Shown: positions 20,901 to 34,600 of the stretch, one piece after another | Layout: each line of letters opens with the position of its first letter | Numbering within the stretch: position 1 is the first letter of the stretch | From: Sindora glabra | Lineage: Eukaryota > Streptophyta > Magnoliopsida > Fabales > Fabaceae | Length of the DNA stretch: 64,000 nucleotides | Assembly (NCBI GenBank): GCA_020226215.1 | Contig: CM035236.1 | Location: 7,197,001 to 7,261,000 of the forward strand | Reading direction: 5' to 3' | Notes under the pieces: generated by a model | Told to the model about the DNA's origin: nothing | Databases searched by the model: none | The model's input: only the letters and a program-made list of their open reading frames with translations | Program-made: the position numbers and the translations under genes

Positions 20901-23900
20901 TTAGATATTTGACATTGCGGTGAATTAAAAAAAATTATTAATTAAGAATTTTTAAAAATAAAAAAAAATTAATAATATTTATTGATATAATAATATGTAC
21001 ATATAAATGATAAGGTAAAATTAATTTGTGCTAAAATGAATCAAATTTAAATCTTTCATTTATTTCAAAAAAATACAAGAAAGTATAATTTTTTAAGAGA
21101 TAAAAAATGATTAAAATTTAAGCATTGATTAACAAGATATAGGACGTAGTAATTCAATCCTAGTTCTGATCAATGTTAAATTCAATTATCTGATTTCCAC
21201 CAACCTCACATACATTTCTCATTTATGTACTAGAATATATGTAGATTATTGAGGAAAATGATTATGCATCAAGGGAAAATTAATAAAATTTCATTTATAA
21301 AAAAAATTCAATAACCAAAGGAATTAGATCCATTTATAATCTATCTAAGTTTAAGGATAAATTACCCTAACTAACATTAAATGAAATAAGTTTTAATTCT
21401 CTATCTTTGATTCTATACAAAACAATGCTTAAAATATTTATTTACATCAAAATATTTATTTGTTGCCCATTAACATATTAGGTAAGCTCTTAAGAGTTTA
21501 GTTTTGAAGTAGTAATGAAAGAGACTCAATTTGAGAATTTGTAAAATAAAAGTATGAAGGGGTAAGTTTAAGACTTAATGAGTATATATTCAACTACAAT
21601 CAAATTTAGAAGTCAAATATAAACTTACTAATCAAATTTACCTAACCTTGTACCAATGTGCTTTTATTACACAGTTTACAACACAAATCATATTAACATT
21701 AATATATTAGTCACATGATTATATGTATTCACTTGTACTATTACTCAAATATACTTAAATCACATCCTATTTACAAAGTGTAAAGATAATAGAGAAAAAA
21801 AGAAATGTAAATTTCAATGTTCACTCATTTAATATAGAAGAGGTGCCAGAAGGATAAAAGTGAAAGTTGTTAGTTTCTAAACATTGAAAGTCATTAAATT
21901 TAGATGTTATACCCTTTAGAAATGAAGAAAAATTTTTTATTTTTAATGAATATGTTCAAGATAAAAATTAAATTAAGAAAAATACAATTTCAAGATGAAA
22001 ATTGGAAAGATAAAAGTAAGTTAGTGTATAATTAGATTTAAGCAGGGGTGTATCAAGGAAAATTATAAAATTATTATTTTTTATCCCTAATTTTTTTTAA
22101 AATTACTAAATTATCCTTAATGAATTAAATCACATTTCCCTACCATTCTTCTCATTTTTTTTCCGACAAACTAGTTGTCCCCTCACAATCTCTCATAATT
22201 TCTCAAATTTCATTTCATCAATCACAAACAAGAATTAAGCTAAGGAAAATTATGAATTCATCTCTACTCTTTTCTAATAAGGTGATTCCTTATGGAACCT
22301 AATTCTAGTGTTTATCTCTTTGAAGTTTTATTTGTGAAAGTAAATTAGGGATTGAAGCAATCATTTTGTTTTTTATGTTAAAAAAGAAAAGTTAATCTCT
22401 CCTCTAACTATTCTCCATCTCTTCTATATCCCAAATAAGTAAATAATTTATGTATAATCCTAGGAATTGCATGATTGATAGTTAAAAATGTTGGAATTAT
22501 TATCTTAACGATCGTTGACGATCAAATGTTGAAAACTTACTTACGCTTTGATCCCAAAAAGTATGGTGCTTGGAATATAAGTATAAATGCCAATAGTATA
22601 TTAGAAGGTGGAACTGAAAAGTTGAATGTTGATGAATAGGTGAACTTTTACCATTTGAATAGTAAAAATTCGTTGAAGAACTAGAAAGTCTAAGCAATAT
22701 TCAAATATATTAATCAAATATAGCTCTGGAAAGTGTTTCCAATAAGTCATAATTGAATATTATAATTGAATGTCTCAAAAAGTGGTTGCCTTTCGATGCA
22801 AATAATTGAGTATAACCCAAGATTTATTTCCCAAGAGCCTATACTTAATTACAATAATAAAGTATCATAAAATTAGTAGCCTTTAGATGCAAATACTCGC
22901 ATATGATATTCAAATATGGACTTCAAGTTTTTCCTTTTAAACCTTATATTCAAGTATCATACTCGAACACCCCACCTTGTTTTCAATTTTGCCATATATG
23001 TTAATATATTACGGTAATACAAGTTTATATAGGTTGTAAAGGTACTTAGTTAGCTCTTGAATGTGAATGTATGTTCAATATTGATGATGAAATTCTAAAT
23101 GGGGATGTGATATTATGTGAAAATGTGATTAAGGGAAAATGATACGATTATATTATGAAATAAAATCAAATTCAAGAAGATTGTTTGTTTGATAAAGTTC
23201 CTAAAGGAATAAAGTTAAGTTTGTAAATGGATAAAGTTACATGAGACACACAAGGTGGTTTAATTACTTTTGTTTATTTATCCTTGACATTATATATTAT
23301 CTTTTGCTATAATTGTGATTATGAGTAATGTATAGAATATGAAAGAGTATAGGTAAGAATGAGTATTGGAATGTTCAATTAGAAAGTTGTAAGATATATA
23401 TTTGTTAAGTAAATTATTTACTTACTGAGTTAATGATTCATTTTTTAATTATTTTATTTTTTTTAAATGTGCCTATTGAAACTTCTCCATCTCCACTAGT
23501 AATTTAAGAGTGAAAGTCTCCTTAAAACCTTGTGTTGTGCAACCAAACTCTAAGATAGCATGTAATTAAAAATGGGTCAAGCCTTGTAAATGGTTTTTGA
23601 ACATGCTATAATATGAATTTTGATTGTAAATATTTTGAAATGTTTATAAAATATATTATTTTATAGAAATCCATGTGATAACATTAAGTCTTAGGTTAGT
23701 ATAAGTTGGTGAAAATTAAGAAACAGGTTTCATGCTAGTGACAACTATATGAGTCATGACATGAGAATAGGATTCATATTTTTCCCTTTTAAGTTAAATA
23801 TTCAAATACCCTTAATCTCAAGAAAGAAAGGTTTAATTATGATAAAAATTTTACCATGCTTGTCTAAAAGATTTGATGAGGATTAACATTTTTTTGACTT

Positions 23901-24621
23901 GATTAAGGATAAAGAAAAAGAATGAGAAGTTGAAGAGAGTTGAGAAGAATTTGGTGTTGGAGATTTGGAAGTTTAAGGAAATAAGGGGTGGCTAAAAAAT
24001 TAGGGAGAAAAGAAATTAAGGATAAGGACATTTTTAAAAAGGTGTTCTAAATTTTCTTCATATTCAACTACCCACCTCTAATCACTTTCAACTTTTAAGC
24101 ATTTCATTTCATCTACTTTTTCTTAACTATTTTATGTAAAGTTTTTACTTCAAAATTCATTCAATTAATTAATTTTTCTTTATTCAATTTTTCATCCACA
24201 TTATTTTGTTATAATTTATCCATTCTATATAAAATTTTATTTTTATTATTATCATCATAATTAATTAATTATTTCCCTTATGAAATGAAATTCTATTTTT
24301 TTAAGGTGTAATATAAGGAAAGTAGGATTGAGCTCTTTCTTATTTACTTCCTTTCTATGCGAAAAAAAAATCTTATAAGAATTTTAACTTCTCACTGTTA
24401 ATCAAAATCAATGATTTTAAATATTTTTCAAAAAATTCAAACACAATTACTTTCTGTAAAGTTTAATTTTTATAGAAAATTTTATTTTTAACGTCTACTA
24501 AACAACACATTATAAGCTTCATAGTTGTCACCTTTTCCGATTAAATTAATATTTTTTTTGCTAGAACTAAATGAATACTTAAGACAGTAATTTTATGCAC
24601 GAGATAAGAGGCCAAGCAAGG

Positions 24622-24624
<3 letters not shown>
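20901..24624. other. AT-rich intergenic DNA
   Basis: No conserved coding segment, RNA gene or terminal repeat recognised. Confidence 0.4.

Positions 24625-24664
<40 letters not shown>
24625..24664. repeat. (TAT)n microsatellite, about 13 units
   Basis: Perfect trinucleotide run of 40 bp. Confidence 0.95.
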
Positions 24665-24666
<2 letters not shown>

Positions 24667-26313
24667 ACGTACCTCAAATTAAATCTTAGGAAATCATCCG
24701 TGTAACTCGTGAGATACAATATTGTATTACTAATATACTTGTTAGAGGTGCACCCTTTACACACGTTTATAGCTAAATTATTAATAAAGTAAATTACTAA
24801 ATTGATACATAAAATTATAAAGATTTTAAATTAATTTTGAAACATATTTTAATACTAATTTAATATTATCTTTACTCCAAACTATACGCATACCATACTA
24901 TATGTCTAACAACTTCGGGATGAGGCAAAAAATTAAGTTTTATTATAAAATTATTACTTAAAGAAATGATACGGATAACAATTCATTTGAAAGGGCAAAG
25001 AAATACTGCTTCAATTTCCTTTTTGACGACAAAAGTCAATGATAGCAGTCTCTGTCTCCGCGTTCGGCCTATTAAAGTACATGAAACCGCGTCTTCCACG
25101 TTTCTGTGACTCTGTCCAAAGAAAAGGTGTGAAAAAGGATGCCGTGCTCCGCACAAAGATAAAACACTAAATTATTAAAAATAAAAAATGCAATATGCAT
25201 TTTAAAAATAAAAATCGAAATTAAATTTTAAATTTTTATTGAATTGAATGTTATATATTTATTTTAATCCTATCATCATATATTTAATTGATGATTTTTA
25301 ATTTACATATTACATTTAATTTTAAATCTCATATTCACAAAGTTGCTATATTAAGAAAATAGTCATTGAATTGCTGACTTTATTAAAGTAATGTATAAAA
25401 GCAAAATTTGTGCTGCATGACTCGGCCCGCTAGCCGCCTGGCCCATTCATTAAATTATTTTCTAAATAACATTTGAAAAAGAACCGTTATTCATCCTCAA
25501 GCCTAGTAGATTATTGGATTGGATGCTTGTTCTTGTTCCTCGTCCCCTGCATCTAAGAATCTAATTCACGTTCTCCTAAAGAACTTGGATTTATTTAGGC
25601 TTTAAATCCAGCCCAGAACAAGTTTAGGGAAATAAAGGGTATATTTATTTACTATTTTTATTTTTGAAATTTATTTCTAAAATTTTTGTTTTAAAAATAA
25701 AAAATGAATTTAAAATATTTTAAAACTTATTTTTATGATAATTTTATAATTAAATAAAATTTTTATTTATTTACTTTATAAAACATCATCTATTTATTTT
25801 TAAAAAATAAAAATATATTGAAACATATATCGTTTCTTAAGTCCCACCTAACACACATTCAAAGAAATAAGTTTGAAACTTGTTGTCTATTTATTCTTTT
25901 TAAGAATAATTTTTTTTTTTTTAAAAAAAAATTATTTAATAAATTATTTTTAAAATATATTTTTAAAAATTATTTCTAAAATTCTTATTTTAAAAATAAA
26001 AAATAAGAATACATTTTAAATATTTTTTAAACTTTTTTATAATAAAAAATTATTTATTTATTTATTTCATTAAATATTATTTATTTATTATTTTTATATT
26101 AAAGGATAATTTACAAAAAAAAGATAAAAATATATCGAAACACGTTCAAAAATTACCGCTTCGTAAATTCCACCTCACTTTCGAGGAAAAGGATTCGAAA
26201 CTTAATAATGTGAAGGGTCCTGGAAGCTGTCTTGCAAGGCTATTTTAAATATGAAGCAGAAATGGAGAGGGAACAGTAATAGAATTTGAAACTAAGATAA
26301 AGAAAGAGGTGAA
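24665..26313 (+). promoter_or_regulatory. Region upstream of the Ca2+-ATPase, with a diverged 300-bp duplication
   Basis: Segments at about 25655-25885 and 25950-26205 share order and wording: TTATTTCTAAAAT, an ATTTATTTA-rich middle, then AAAATATATYGAAACA followed by a stretch reading roughly TCCCACCT near TTTCGA/AAGAA and GAAACTT. They look like an old tandem duplication just upstream of the ATPase leader. I cannot define a TATA box with confidence. No gene is seen from 24665 to 25650. Confidence 0.35.
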
Positions 26314-29300
26314 ATGGGGAGTTATCTTGATGAAAATTTTGGAGGGGTGAAGTCGAAGAACTCGTCGGAGGAGGCACTTCAGAAATGGCGGAAACTCTGT
26401 GGTTTTGTCAAAAATCACAAAAGGAGGTTTCGTTTTACTGCAAATCTCTCCAAGCGTTCCGAAGCAGCTATGATGCGTCAAAACAATCAGGTTATTATTA
26501 TTTTGCTTTTGCTCAGCTGACTACATATAATCTTTTCACTTTTGACTAATTACTATAGCAAAACAGCCAAAATGGCAATAAACATTTACAAGTCTCGTGT
26601 TGAGGCTGAAATCTCACGCTTGCCAATTAGTATACAGATTCTGTGAAAAACCAGCGTGTATTGTACTCGTAGAGTTCTTCCAATCTTAAAAGGAAAGTTT
26701 TTTTTTTTTTTTTTCTTAACCCAGTAGTTGTGCAAGAGAAAAAGGAAACATGCACAGACAATAAAATGATTTTATTAACAAATATTCAATGATGGATCTC
26801 GACTTAATATTTTGAGGGCTGAATAACTTATGCAAAAATATTTCTAAAAATTTTTTTGCATGATTGCATGATATTAATCCATAATTTTTAGACCCTACCA
26901 AGCGCCGCAGCTGCAAAACAATTACGAGGAAGAAGCTTCTTGTAGCTGAACTAGCAATTTCTATTTGATTCTGCGGGTGTGGATAATCCAAAAGTCAATT
27001 ATTTTCTAAGGAGGACTTGATGTTTTTGGCCTCATGCTCAGTCAGATTGCATTCGTAATATACTGCCTAAAAGCACGACTGTTACAATCATTTCGAGTTC
27101 TTATGTTTCTGCCAAATGATCAATTTCAAAAACCACGGGTGGGATGAGCACTTGTATTGTGTCCATATCCTTTATGAAAGATTGGCACGTAGGCTTTAGG
27201 TTATGAAATGCATTTCGTCATGCAGATGAGTTTGAACTTATACGTGGGTATTTTCCTAACAATGGGGTTCATAATACTTGTGAACAATGTCATTCCTCTG
27301 CTTTGTCAAAATAAAGTGACCAATTGAATACATCATCGCGCCGTGAAGTATCACTCAAAGACTCACCGTCTTTTTATTTCAGGATAAGCTGAGGATTGCA
27401 GTTTTGGTTTCAAAAGCCGCGCAACAATTTGTCTTAGGTGAGTTTCTTCGTTACTACTCCCTATATTTGTCCCTTTGAGATTCCACATATTTACTAGTCA
27501 GATGCCTGCAGGTGCGCCACCAAGTGATTACACTGTACCTCAGGAAGTTAAAGCTGCAGGCTTTGAGATCTGTGCTAATGAATTGGGGTCAATTGTTGAA
27601 GGCCATGATGTAAAGAAATTGAAATTTCATGGGGGTGTTAGCGGTGTTGCAGAGAAGCTTTCTACTTCAACCGACCAAAGGGCTGGGCAGTGATGCTAAC
27701 TTACTGAACAAGAGACAAGAGATTTATGGAATCAATAAATTTATTGAGAGTGAAGCCCGGGGTTTCTGGGTGTTTGTTTGGGAAGCTCTTCAAGACATGA
27801 CTCTCATGATCCTTGGTGTATGTGCATTTGTATCTCTATTAGTTGGCATATCAACTGAAGGATGGCCTCATGGGGCACATGATGGTCTTGGAATTGTTGC
27901 TAGTATATTACTGGTTGTGTTTGTGACAGCAACAAGTGATTATCGCCAATCATTACAATTCAAAGATTTAGACAAGGAGAAGAAAAAAATTGCCATCCAG
28001 GTCACAAGAAATGGATTTAGGCAGAAAATGTCAATATATGAATTACTTCCTGGTGACATTGTGCATCTTTCTATTGGAGACCAAGTCCCAGCAGACGGTC
28101 TATTTGTTGAAGGATTTTCTGTATCAATAGACGAGTCAAGTTTAACTGGAGAGAGTGAACCAGTGATGGTGAATTCTGGAAATCCTTTTCTTCTTTCTGG
28201 TACTAAGATCCAAGATGGATCATGCAAGATGTTGGTTACTACAGTTGGGATGAGGACCCAATGGGGTAAATTGATGGCAACTCTTAGTGAAGGTGGAGAT
28301 GATGAAACCCCATTACAGGTGAAATTGAATGGGGTGGCAACTATTATTGGAAAGATAGGCCTGTTTTTTGCTGTTGTTACTTTTGCAATTTTGGTGCAAG
28401 GACTCAGTGAGCCGCAAACTCCAAGAAGGACAATTCTGGAGCTGGAACGGAGATGATGCATTGGAGATGTTGGAATTCTTTGCTGTGGCAGTTACTATCG
28501 TTGTTGTTGCTGTTCCGGAGGGTTTGCCATTAGCTGTGACATTGAGCCTTGCATTTGCCATGAAGAAGATGATGAATGACAAAGCCCTTGTCCGCCATTT
28601 GGCAGCTTGTGAGACAATGGGATCAGCCACAAGCATATGTAGTGACAAAACTGGGACACTTACAACCAACCACATGACTGTTGTGAAAACATGCATTTGC
28701 ATGAACAGCCAGGAAGTGAGAAAGGATAAGGCTTCTGCTTTTTGCTCTGAAATCCCTGATTCTGCTGTGAAACTTCTGCGACAATCAATATTTAACAACA
28801 CTGGAGGAGAAGTTGTGGTTAACAAAGATGGAAAACGTGAGATTTTGGGGACACCAACTGAGGCAGCAATATTGGAGTTTGGCTTGTCACTTGGTGGGGA
28901 TTTTGGAGCAGAGAGAAAAGCCTGTCAACTTGTCAAAGTTGAGCCGTTCAACTCAACTAAGAAAAGGATGGGTGTAGTTGTGGAGCTTCCAGAAGGAGGT
29001 TTACGAGCCCACTGTAAAGGTGCTTCTGAGATAATTCTAGCTGCTTGTGACAAGGTGATCAACTCAAATGGTGAGGTGGTTCCCCTTAATGAAGCATCTA
29101 TTAATCATCTTAAGGTTACAATCAACCAATTTGCTAATGAGGCGCTAAGAACTCTATGCCTTGCCTACATGGAACTGGAAAATGGTTTCTCTCCAGATGA
29201 TCCCATCCCTCTTTCTGGCTACACTTGCATAGGAGTTGTTGGTATCAAAGATCCTGTTCGTCCTGGCGTGAAGGAGTCTGTTGCAGTTTGCCGAGCAGCT

Positions 29301-30797
29301 GGTATCACAGTGCGGATGGTCACAGGTGACAATATTAATACTGCGAAGGCTATTGCTCGGGAATGTGGGATTTTAACAGATGATGGCATAGCCATTGAAG
29401 GTCCAGACTTCAGAGAGAAGAGTGAGGAAGAAATGCTTAAACTGATTCCCAAAATTCAGGTGCTTCATACTTTCTAAAGTGCATAATATCTTCATTTTTC
29501 TTCTATTTAACTGTCTATATGCTTTATTCTTTCACTCACTCAACGTTTTATTTCTTGTTAGGTGATGGCTCGGTCCTCACCTCTAGACAAGCATACACTA
29601 GTGAAACACCTGCGTAACTCGTTACAGGAGGTTGTAGCCGTGACGGGTGATGGAACAAATGATGCCCCAGCCCTTCACGAAGCAGACATTGGACTAGCAA
29701 TGGGAATTGCTGGAACCGAAGTAAGTGCCAAACCATGCTTTCTAGGTGCAAAATCATCCACTCATTTTAACCTGTCAAAGAGGGCATGTATATACTGTCA
29801 AATATTTGATCTCATACAAAGGAAAAGACCACGACATTGCATTAGAAGGCCAAAATCCAACTAATTTTGGGATTTGTGTGCAGGTGGCAAAAGAAAGTGC
29901 AGATGTCATTATTCTAGATGATAATTTCTCTACAATAGTGACAGTAGCCAAATGGGGACGCTCTGTTTACATAAATATTCAGAAATTTGTGCAGTTCCAG
30001 CTCACAGTTAATGTGGTTGCATTACTTGTGAACTTCACTTCAGCCTGCATGACAGGTTTGAAAGTTATCCTCGTATCATCCGCATATGCTATGATTTTAC
30101 CTTTCTGTTTCATTCTTACGATTTTACATGCATTTGTTCTTCAGGAAGTGCACCGCTCACAGCAGTTCAACTTTTGTGGGTGAACATGATAATGGACACA
30201 CTTGGAGCACTTGCCCTTGCAACCGAACCTCCAAATAACGAATTGATGAAGCGTTCACCAGTGGGACGGAAAGGGAATTTCATTAGCAATGTCATGTGGA
30301 GGAATATCTTAGGACAATCGCTTTATCAAGTCATGGTGATATGGTTTCTTCAATCAAGAGGAAAATGGATATTTTCCCTCAACGGTCCTGATTCTGATCT
30401 GATCTTAAACACACTTATTTTCAACTCATTTGTCTTCTGTCAGGTAAAACATTCTGAAAATGCCATCTGCCCCGAAATAAGTTGAAAATATTCTCTGTAC
30501 TCCTGGTTTTTAGGACTGCCTAAGTAATTTCTGGGTATGCGATGCTTGTTTTTGCAGGTTTTCAATGAAATAAGCTCACGTGAAATGGAGGAAATAAATG
30601 TTTTCAAAGGCATATTGGATAATTACGTCTTCGTGGCCGTCATTAGTTGCACTGTTATCTTCCAAATCATCATTGTTGAATACCTTGGAACCTTTGCAAA
30701 TACATCGCCCCTCACCTTGGTACAGTGGTTCGTCAGCATATTCACTGGACTTCTGGGCATGCCAATTGCGGCTGGCTTGAAGAAGATCCCTGTTTGA
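26314..30797 (+). CDS. ACA: Autoinhibited P-type Ca2+-ATPase (ACA1/ACA2 type), seven exons, two +1 frameshifts
   Basis: P2B Ca2+ pump moving Ca2+ out of the cytosol across an endomembrane or plastid envelope; calmodulin relieves its N-terminal inhibition. Exons: 26314-26490, 27383-27437, 27512-29459, 29562-29720, 29884-30055, 30145-30443, 30558-30797, all GT-AG. Visible: the N-terminal basic calmodulin-binding segment KRRFRFTANLSKR (about 36-48), QALxDMTLMILGV at TM1, the TGES loop, PEGLPLAVTLSLA (TM4), the phosphorylation site CSDKTGTLTTNHM (Asp about 455), KGASE, TGDGTNDAPALHEADIG, and the end GLKKIPV. The coding sum is 3,050 nt, two more than a multiple of three. One extra base lies at about 27670-27675 and another at about 28403-28409 (probably A28406). 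Without both the protein would be about 1,015 residues, the family length. As given, translation stops at 27691 in exon 3. Pseudogene or sequence error. Confidence 0.92.
27670..27675 (+). other. Frameshift 1 in ACA
   Basis: Within ACCGACC one base is surplus. Homology to ACA proteins ends in frame 1 at the STST codons and resumes in frame 2 at TKGLGSDANLL. It is not a homopolymer run, and no GT...AG pair allows an intron here. Confidence 0.85.
28403..28409 (+). other. Frameshift 2 in ACA
   Basis: Within CTCAGTG one base, most simply A28406, is surplus. VTFAILVQGL is in frame 2, while SRKLQEGQFWSWNGDD follows in frame 0 without any gap for an intron. The site is in the loop between TM3 and TM4. 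Confidence 0.85.
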
Positions 30798-31660
30798 AGC
30801 GCGTAAATATAGAATTTTTATGTTCTTCTCCATTTTTAGAGCATTTATTAAGCATAGTTTTGGAAATCAGACCAGATTGACTGATGAACCAGCCATTAAG
30901 CCAGATTAGGGTCTTTGGATGGAAATATTTCTGAATTAATAAAAATAGGTCCAAATTGATATAAATCAGTCAAAACTGGAGTAAACCAGCCAAAAATCAA
31001 TAGATTGGACTGATTTTTAAGTCTTTTTTAAAAATAATTTTTTTATAATTGATATGTAATATCTTTCTAATTTTATATGAATTGAATTTTTTCAATTATT
31101 TCTACCAACTTATTGATGCATTATTTATATTTTATTACTTTAAATATATATATTAATGGTGTATATATATAATTTATATTTTTAAGATTAAAATCAATTC
31201 AACTAATAAATTAATTGTTTAACTAATAAATTAGTAAAATGATATTTTATTTGGTTTAATGACTAGACTAATTTTAAAAATTACGAATGAAAGTGTCAAG
31301 ACCCTAGTTCTTGTAAATTTGCCAACTCGGATACTACTGCACAATAGAACTACCCAAAAAAGCTTTTATTTATTTATTTATTTAATTTTTTTTGGGGGGG
31401 TAACTGCTTTATGATATTCTAGCCTTTGCCTGTGTAAAAATAACAGGTATCCTTTTATTTTTAAAAGAGCTGTTGTATATAAAATAATCATGAGTCAAGG
31501 CCTTACTCCCGTCATTTGGATGACCATATTAATTTATTATGAACACATTGGTTACATCATAAAGGCAACAAGTTATCATATACATCGGATGTTTATTAGC
31601 CCTCAAATTATATTCTCAGAATTATACATACTTGAGAGGAAAACGTGTAGATAATTAATT
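30798..31660. other. Convergent intergenic region, ACA and CAP-G2
   Basis: Holds both 3' UTRs. Between about 30860 and 31030 there is a mildly repetitive stretch of ACCAGA/AACCAG words with GATTGACTG and GATTGGACTG, which may be a transposon remnant. No gene. Confidence 0.4.
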
Positions 31661-34600
31661 TTATTCTTCAGTCACGGAGATTCTCCCAGTTTCATATAGA
31701 TGATACATCCAAAGAGGTTCAAGCAATTCCTTCGCACGGTGAAGATCCTTGTGTTCATCTCCGTGACTTTCTTCAGAAATCTCCCTCTCTATCCTAGGAT
31801 ATATTTCTTGCAGAGAAGACAACATCTTATCGCCCCAATTTCGATCATCATGATCAAATAACTTGAAACAGACAAAGTGCAAGAGCCCTAAGGATAGTTC
31901 AAACTCCTTTCTTTCTAGCCCAGACAGTGAAAAAGACAAGAAAACCACCCCAACTGCATCCATTATTTGGGAATTTCCTTTCAACAATATGATGACCATT
32001 GCCATAAGTCGATTGAATGCAGAAAACTTCCCTGCCTGAGAACAATTGTCATCCTCTTCATTTCTGACTTCATTCATTTCGGATAGCTCGGATTTGGCCA
32101 CAATGGAGGGCCACCTTGGAAAGTGGAACTTCATTTTGTCAGATGGAGTAGAATGTTCCTCATCATCTCCAGCATGCTTTAGTATGTTATGAGAACTTAA
32201 GGCCAGAACCAAATCAGGAAGCCAAGGTTTTGCTGCTGAAACCAGACGTGATGCATATCCAGAGCCCAAGTACGATTCAATTGTAGTAATTAAATCAAGT
32301 AAGTCATTGGCAAGATCAAATGCTTTTGGTGGAGCTGTAGAAAATTCACAAGAATCTGTGAGTATCAGATTGAGTAACTTTGCCGCATAACTAGAAGAGC
32401 TCTTTAGACATAGAATTGTATCTTTTAGATCCTCTTCCTTAAATTTAATTTGATTACGGTATAGCTGCTCAAGTAACAATATGACTTGTTGTACACTTCG
32501 AGAAGTGTAATTTATAAATAACCCATGGTTGTGAGGAGCAGAACACATTGCAGTGGCATCAGCCATGAACTTGAGAATAGCCGTCAGCATCTTCATCTTA
32601 CATATTGCTCCTTCTGGTTCACAGTGCACAGATCCTATGCAAATGTTTTAAGGGTATTAGTCGCAAGCAAAGGACAGGAAAAAAAACTAGAATATAATAA
32701 CATAGCAATAATTGACATTCTCTATCCGGCATGCACGGTTCAACTGCAATTGGTTTAAATTTTAGCCAGTGAGCCACAAAGAAGCAACTTAACAAAATCC
32801 GCATGGAATACAATGTTCATAAGAAAAGAGAACTCTAAATATTGTCCACTCTAAACTAATAATTTCAATCAAGTACGAAAAACAAATCAAAGGAAGTCCG
32901 GTGGAGAAGACAGTTAGTGTACTTATTCTGAGATTCAGTATCCCCCCCCCCCCCCGGCCAAGAAAAGGGGTAAATCCTCTGAAAAGATGAAGTAAAAATG
33001 AACAGATAACGTTTATTTTGTTTCTTTCCCCTCTACGTAACTTACTCCCACATAATTGGTCAAAACAACCAGATTAATTTTCACACGTAATAAACAATAC
33101 AACAAAGCAAACAGTTCCTTTTGCATGTTTATGTCATGTACATGCACAATGCATAATTTATTTTCTCCGTACAGTCACTCACCTTCATTACTTGAGTTGG
33201 AATCACCTGTAGGAGATAGCCTACGCCTTCGTGTGGGATTTTTTGCTGCTTTGGTGGTAGACAGCAAGTTATCTGAATCCGTTTTCTCATTTTGCATAGG
33301 GTCTGCCACACCAAGTAGTTTTTCTAAACAATTGAACACGTGATCTGTTGTCCTCTCTAAGATAGTCTGCTTGAAAGAAATTTAAAAGTGAAAAAACGAT
33401 ATAATTTACGCAACCCACAAAAACCCGGTAACAACACTACAAGCATTGCAATGGTTTGTAAGAGGACATTAGCACATAGAGAGGAATGTGTTAAAAGTCA
33501 CTGTGAATTAAGTCCACAATCATGCTTAACACTGATCTAAAATACTCTTCTATAGACAAACCACCAGCAAATAATAATTAATCAACCGACGGACGTCACC
33601 AAAGAAGATGCAAAAAAAAATCAAATTCTATTTCAAACTTAAATTAATCACTAGGTTACTATATTTTTAGTAAGATTTACAGCGGAAAGCAAGATCCGAG
33701 TTCACTGTTTCGCTTGGGAACCGACGATGTTAACGTACATATCGAAAATACCTGAGAACAATACTTTGATTTTTTTATTTCAATCATTATATGTTCTTTA
33801 CTCATTTGGAAATTCATAAATCTACAGTTGTTGGTTTTAAAATTTTAGAATAAAGAAAAAGAAATGCAGGGGCAAAATCATAATTGGAAAAATAATTGCA
33901 AGCGATAAACACGACGTTAAGAACTCTACCGAAAAAAAAATCTAATGAGAAAAGCTAAGTACATAAAAATGATGTGTGAAGAATCCTATGCGAAAATTGA
34001 GTAACCAGCATTTCTCATACAGGTTTATTTTAAACAAAACCAAACGTACATTAGAAAAACTATCCGGTAAGGATTCTACTTGCCTCAGAATGCGGCGTAG
34101 AGGATTCAGCCTTACTTGTCTTCTTGGCATCATTATTCCGAGTACTACTCGTGTAAACATTGTGAAGAGTCATCTGCAGAGCCAGAGCCATATATGCCAA
34201 GACAGGATAAGTGTCTATAAATTCGTAGTTCCCACAATGCACAATGCTGGCCTCAGAAATCATCTTGAGAGCCAAAAATGACATTTCCAAAGTTTGGGAT
34301 CTCAGTGTAGCCTTTCGAGTTTCCTCATGCAGAAGCAAGTCTCTAATTTGCCAAGCTATCCCAACAGCAATTGAATAATCATCTACAAATGATTGCTTTC
34401 TGTTTATAACTTTAGATTTAATTGAAGATTTTCCAGAAGACTTAGATTTCTTTGCTTTTGTAAGAGAAACACCATGTGATGGCATGTCTGTACCAAATTT
34501 AACATGACAACGATAGGCAGTCTTATGCAAGAGGGCTCCGAAGACTTCTAACATGTCATCAAAACCACCTGATGAGAGCAACAACTTATGGGCAGACCTC

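Noticed and set aside
27660..28415. Short introns instead of frameshifts in the ATPase
   Set aside because: Homology is continuous up to and from each break, leaving only one surplus base, and no intron is that small.
27940..28825. Long antisense open frames across the Ca2+-ATPase
   Set aside because: They mirror the strongly conserved sense coding sequence and match no family. They are shadows of the real gene.
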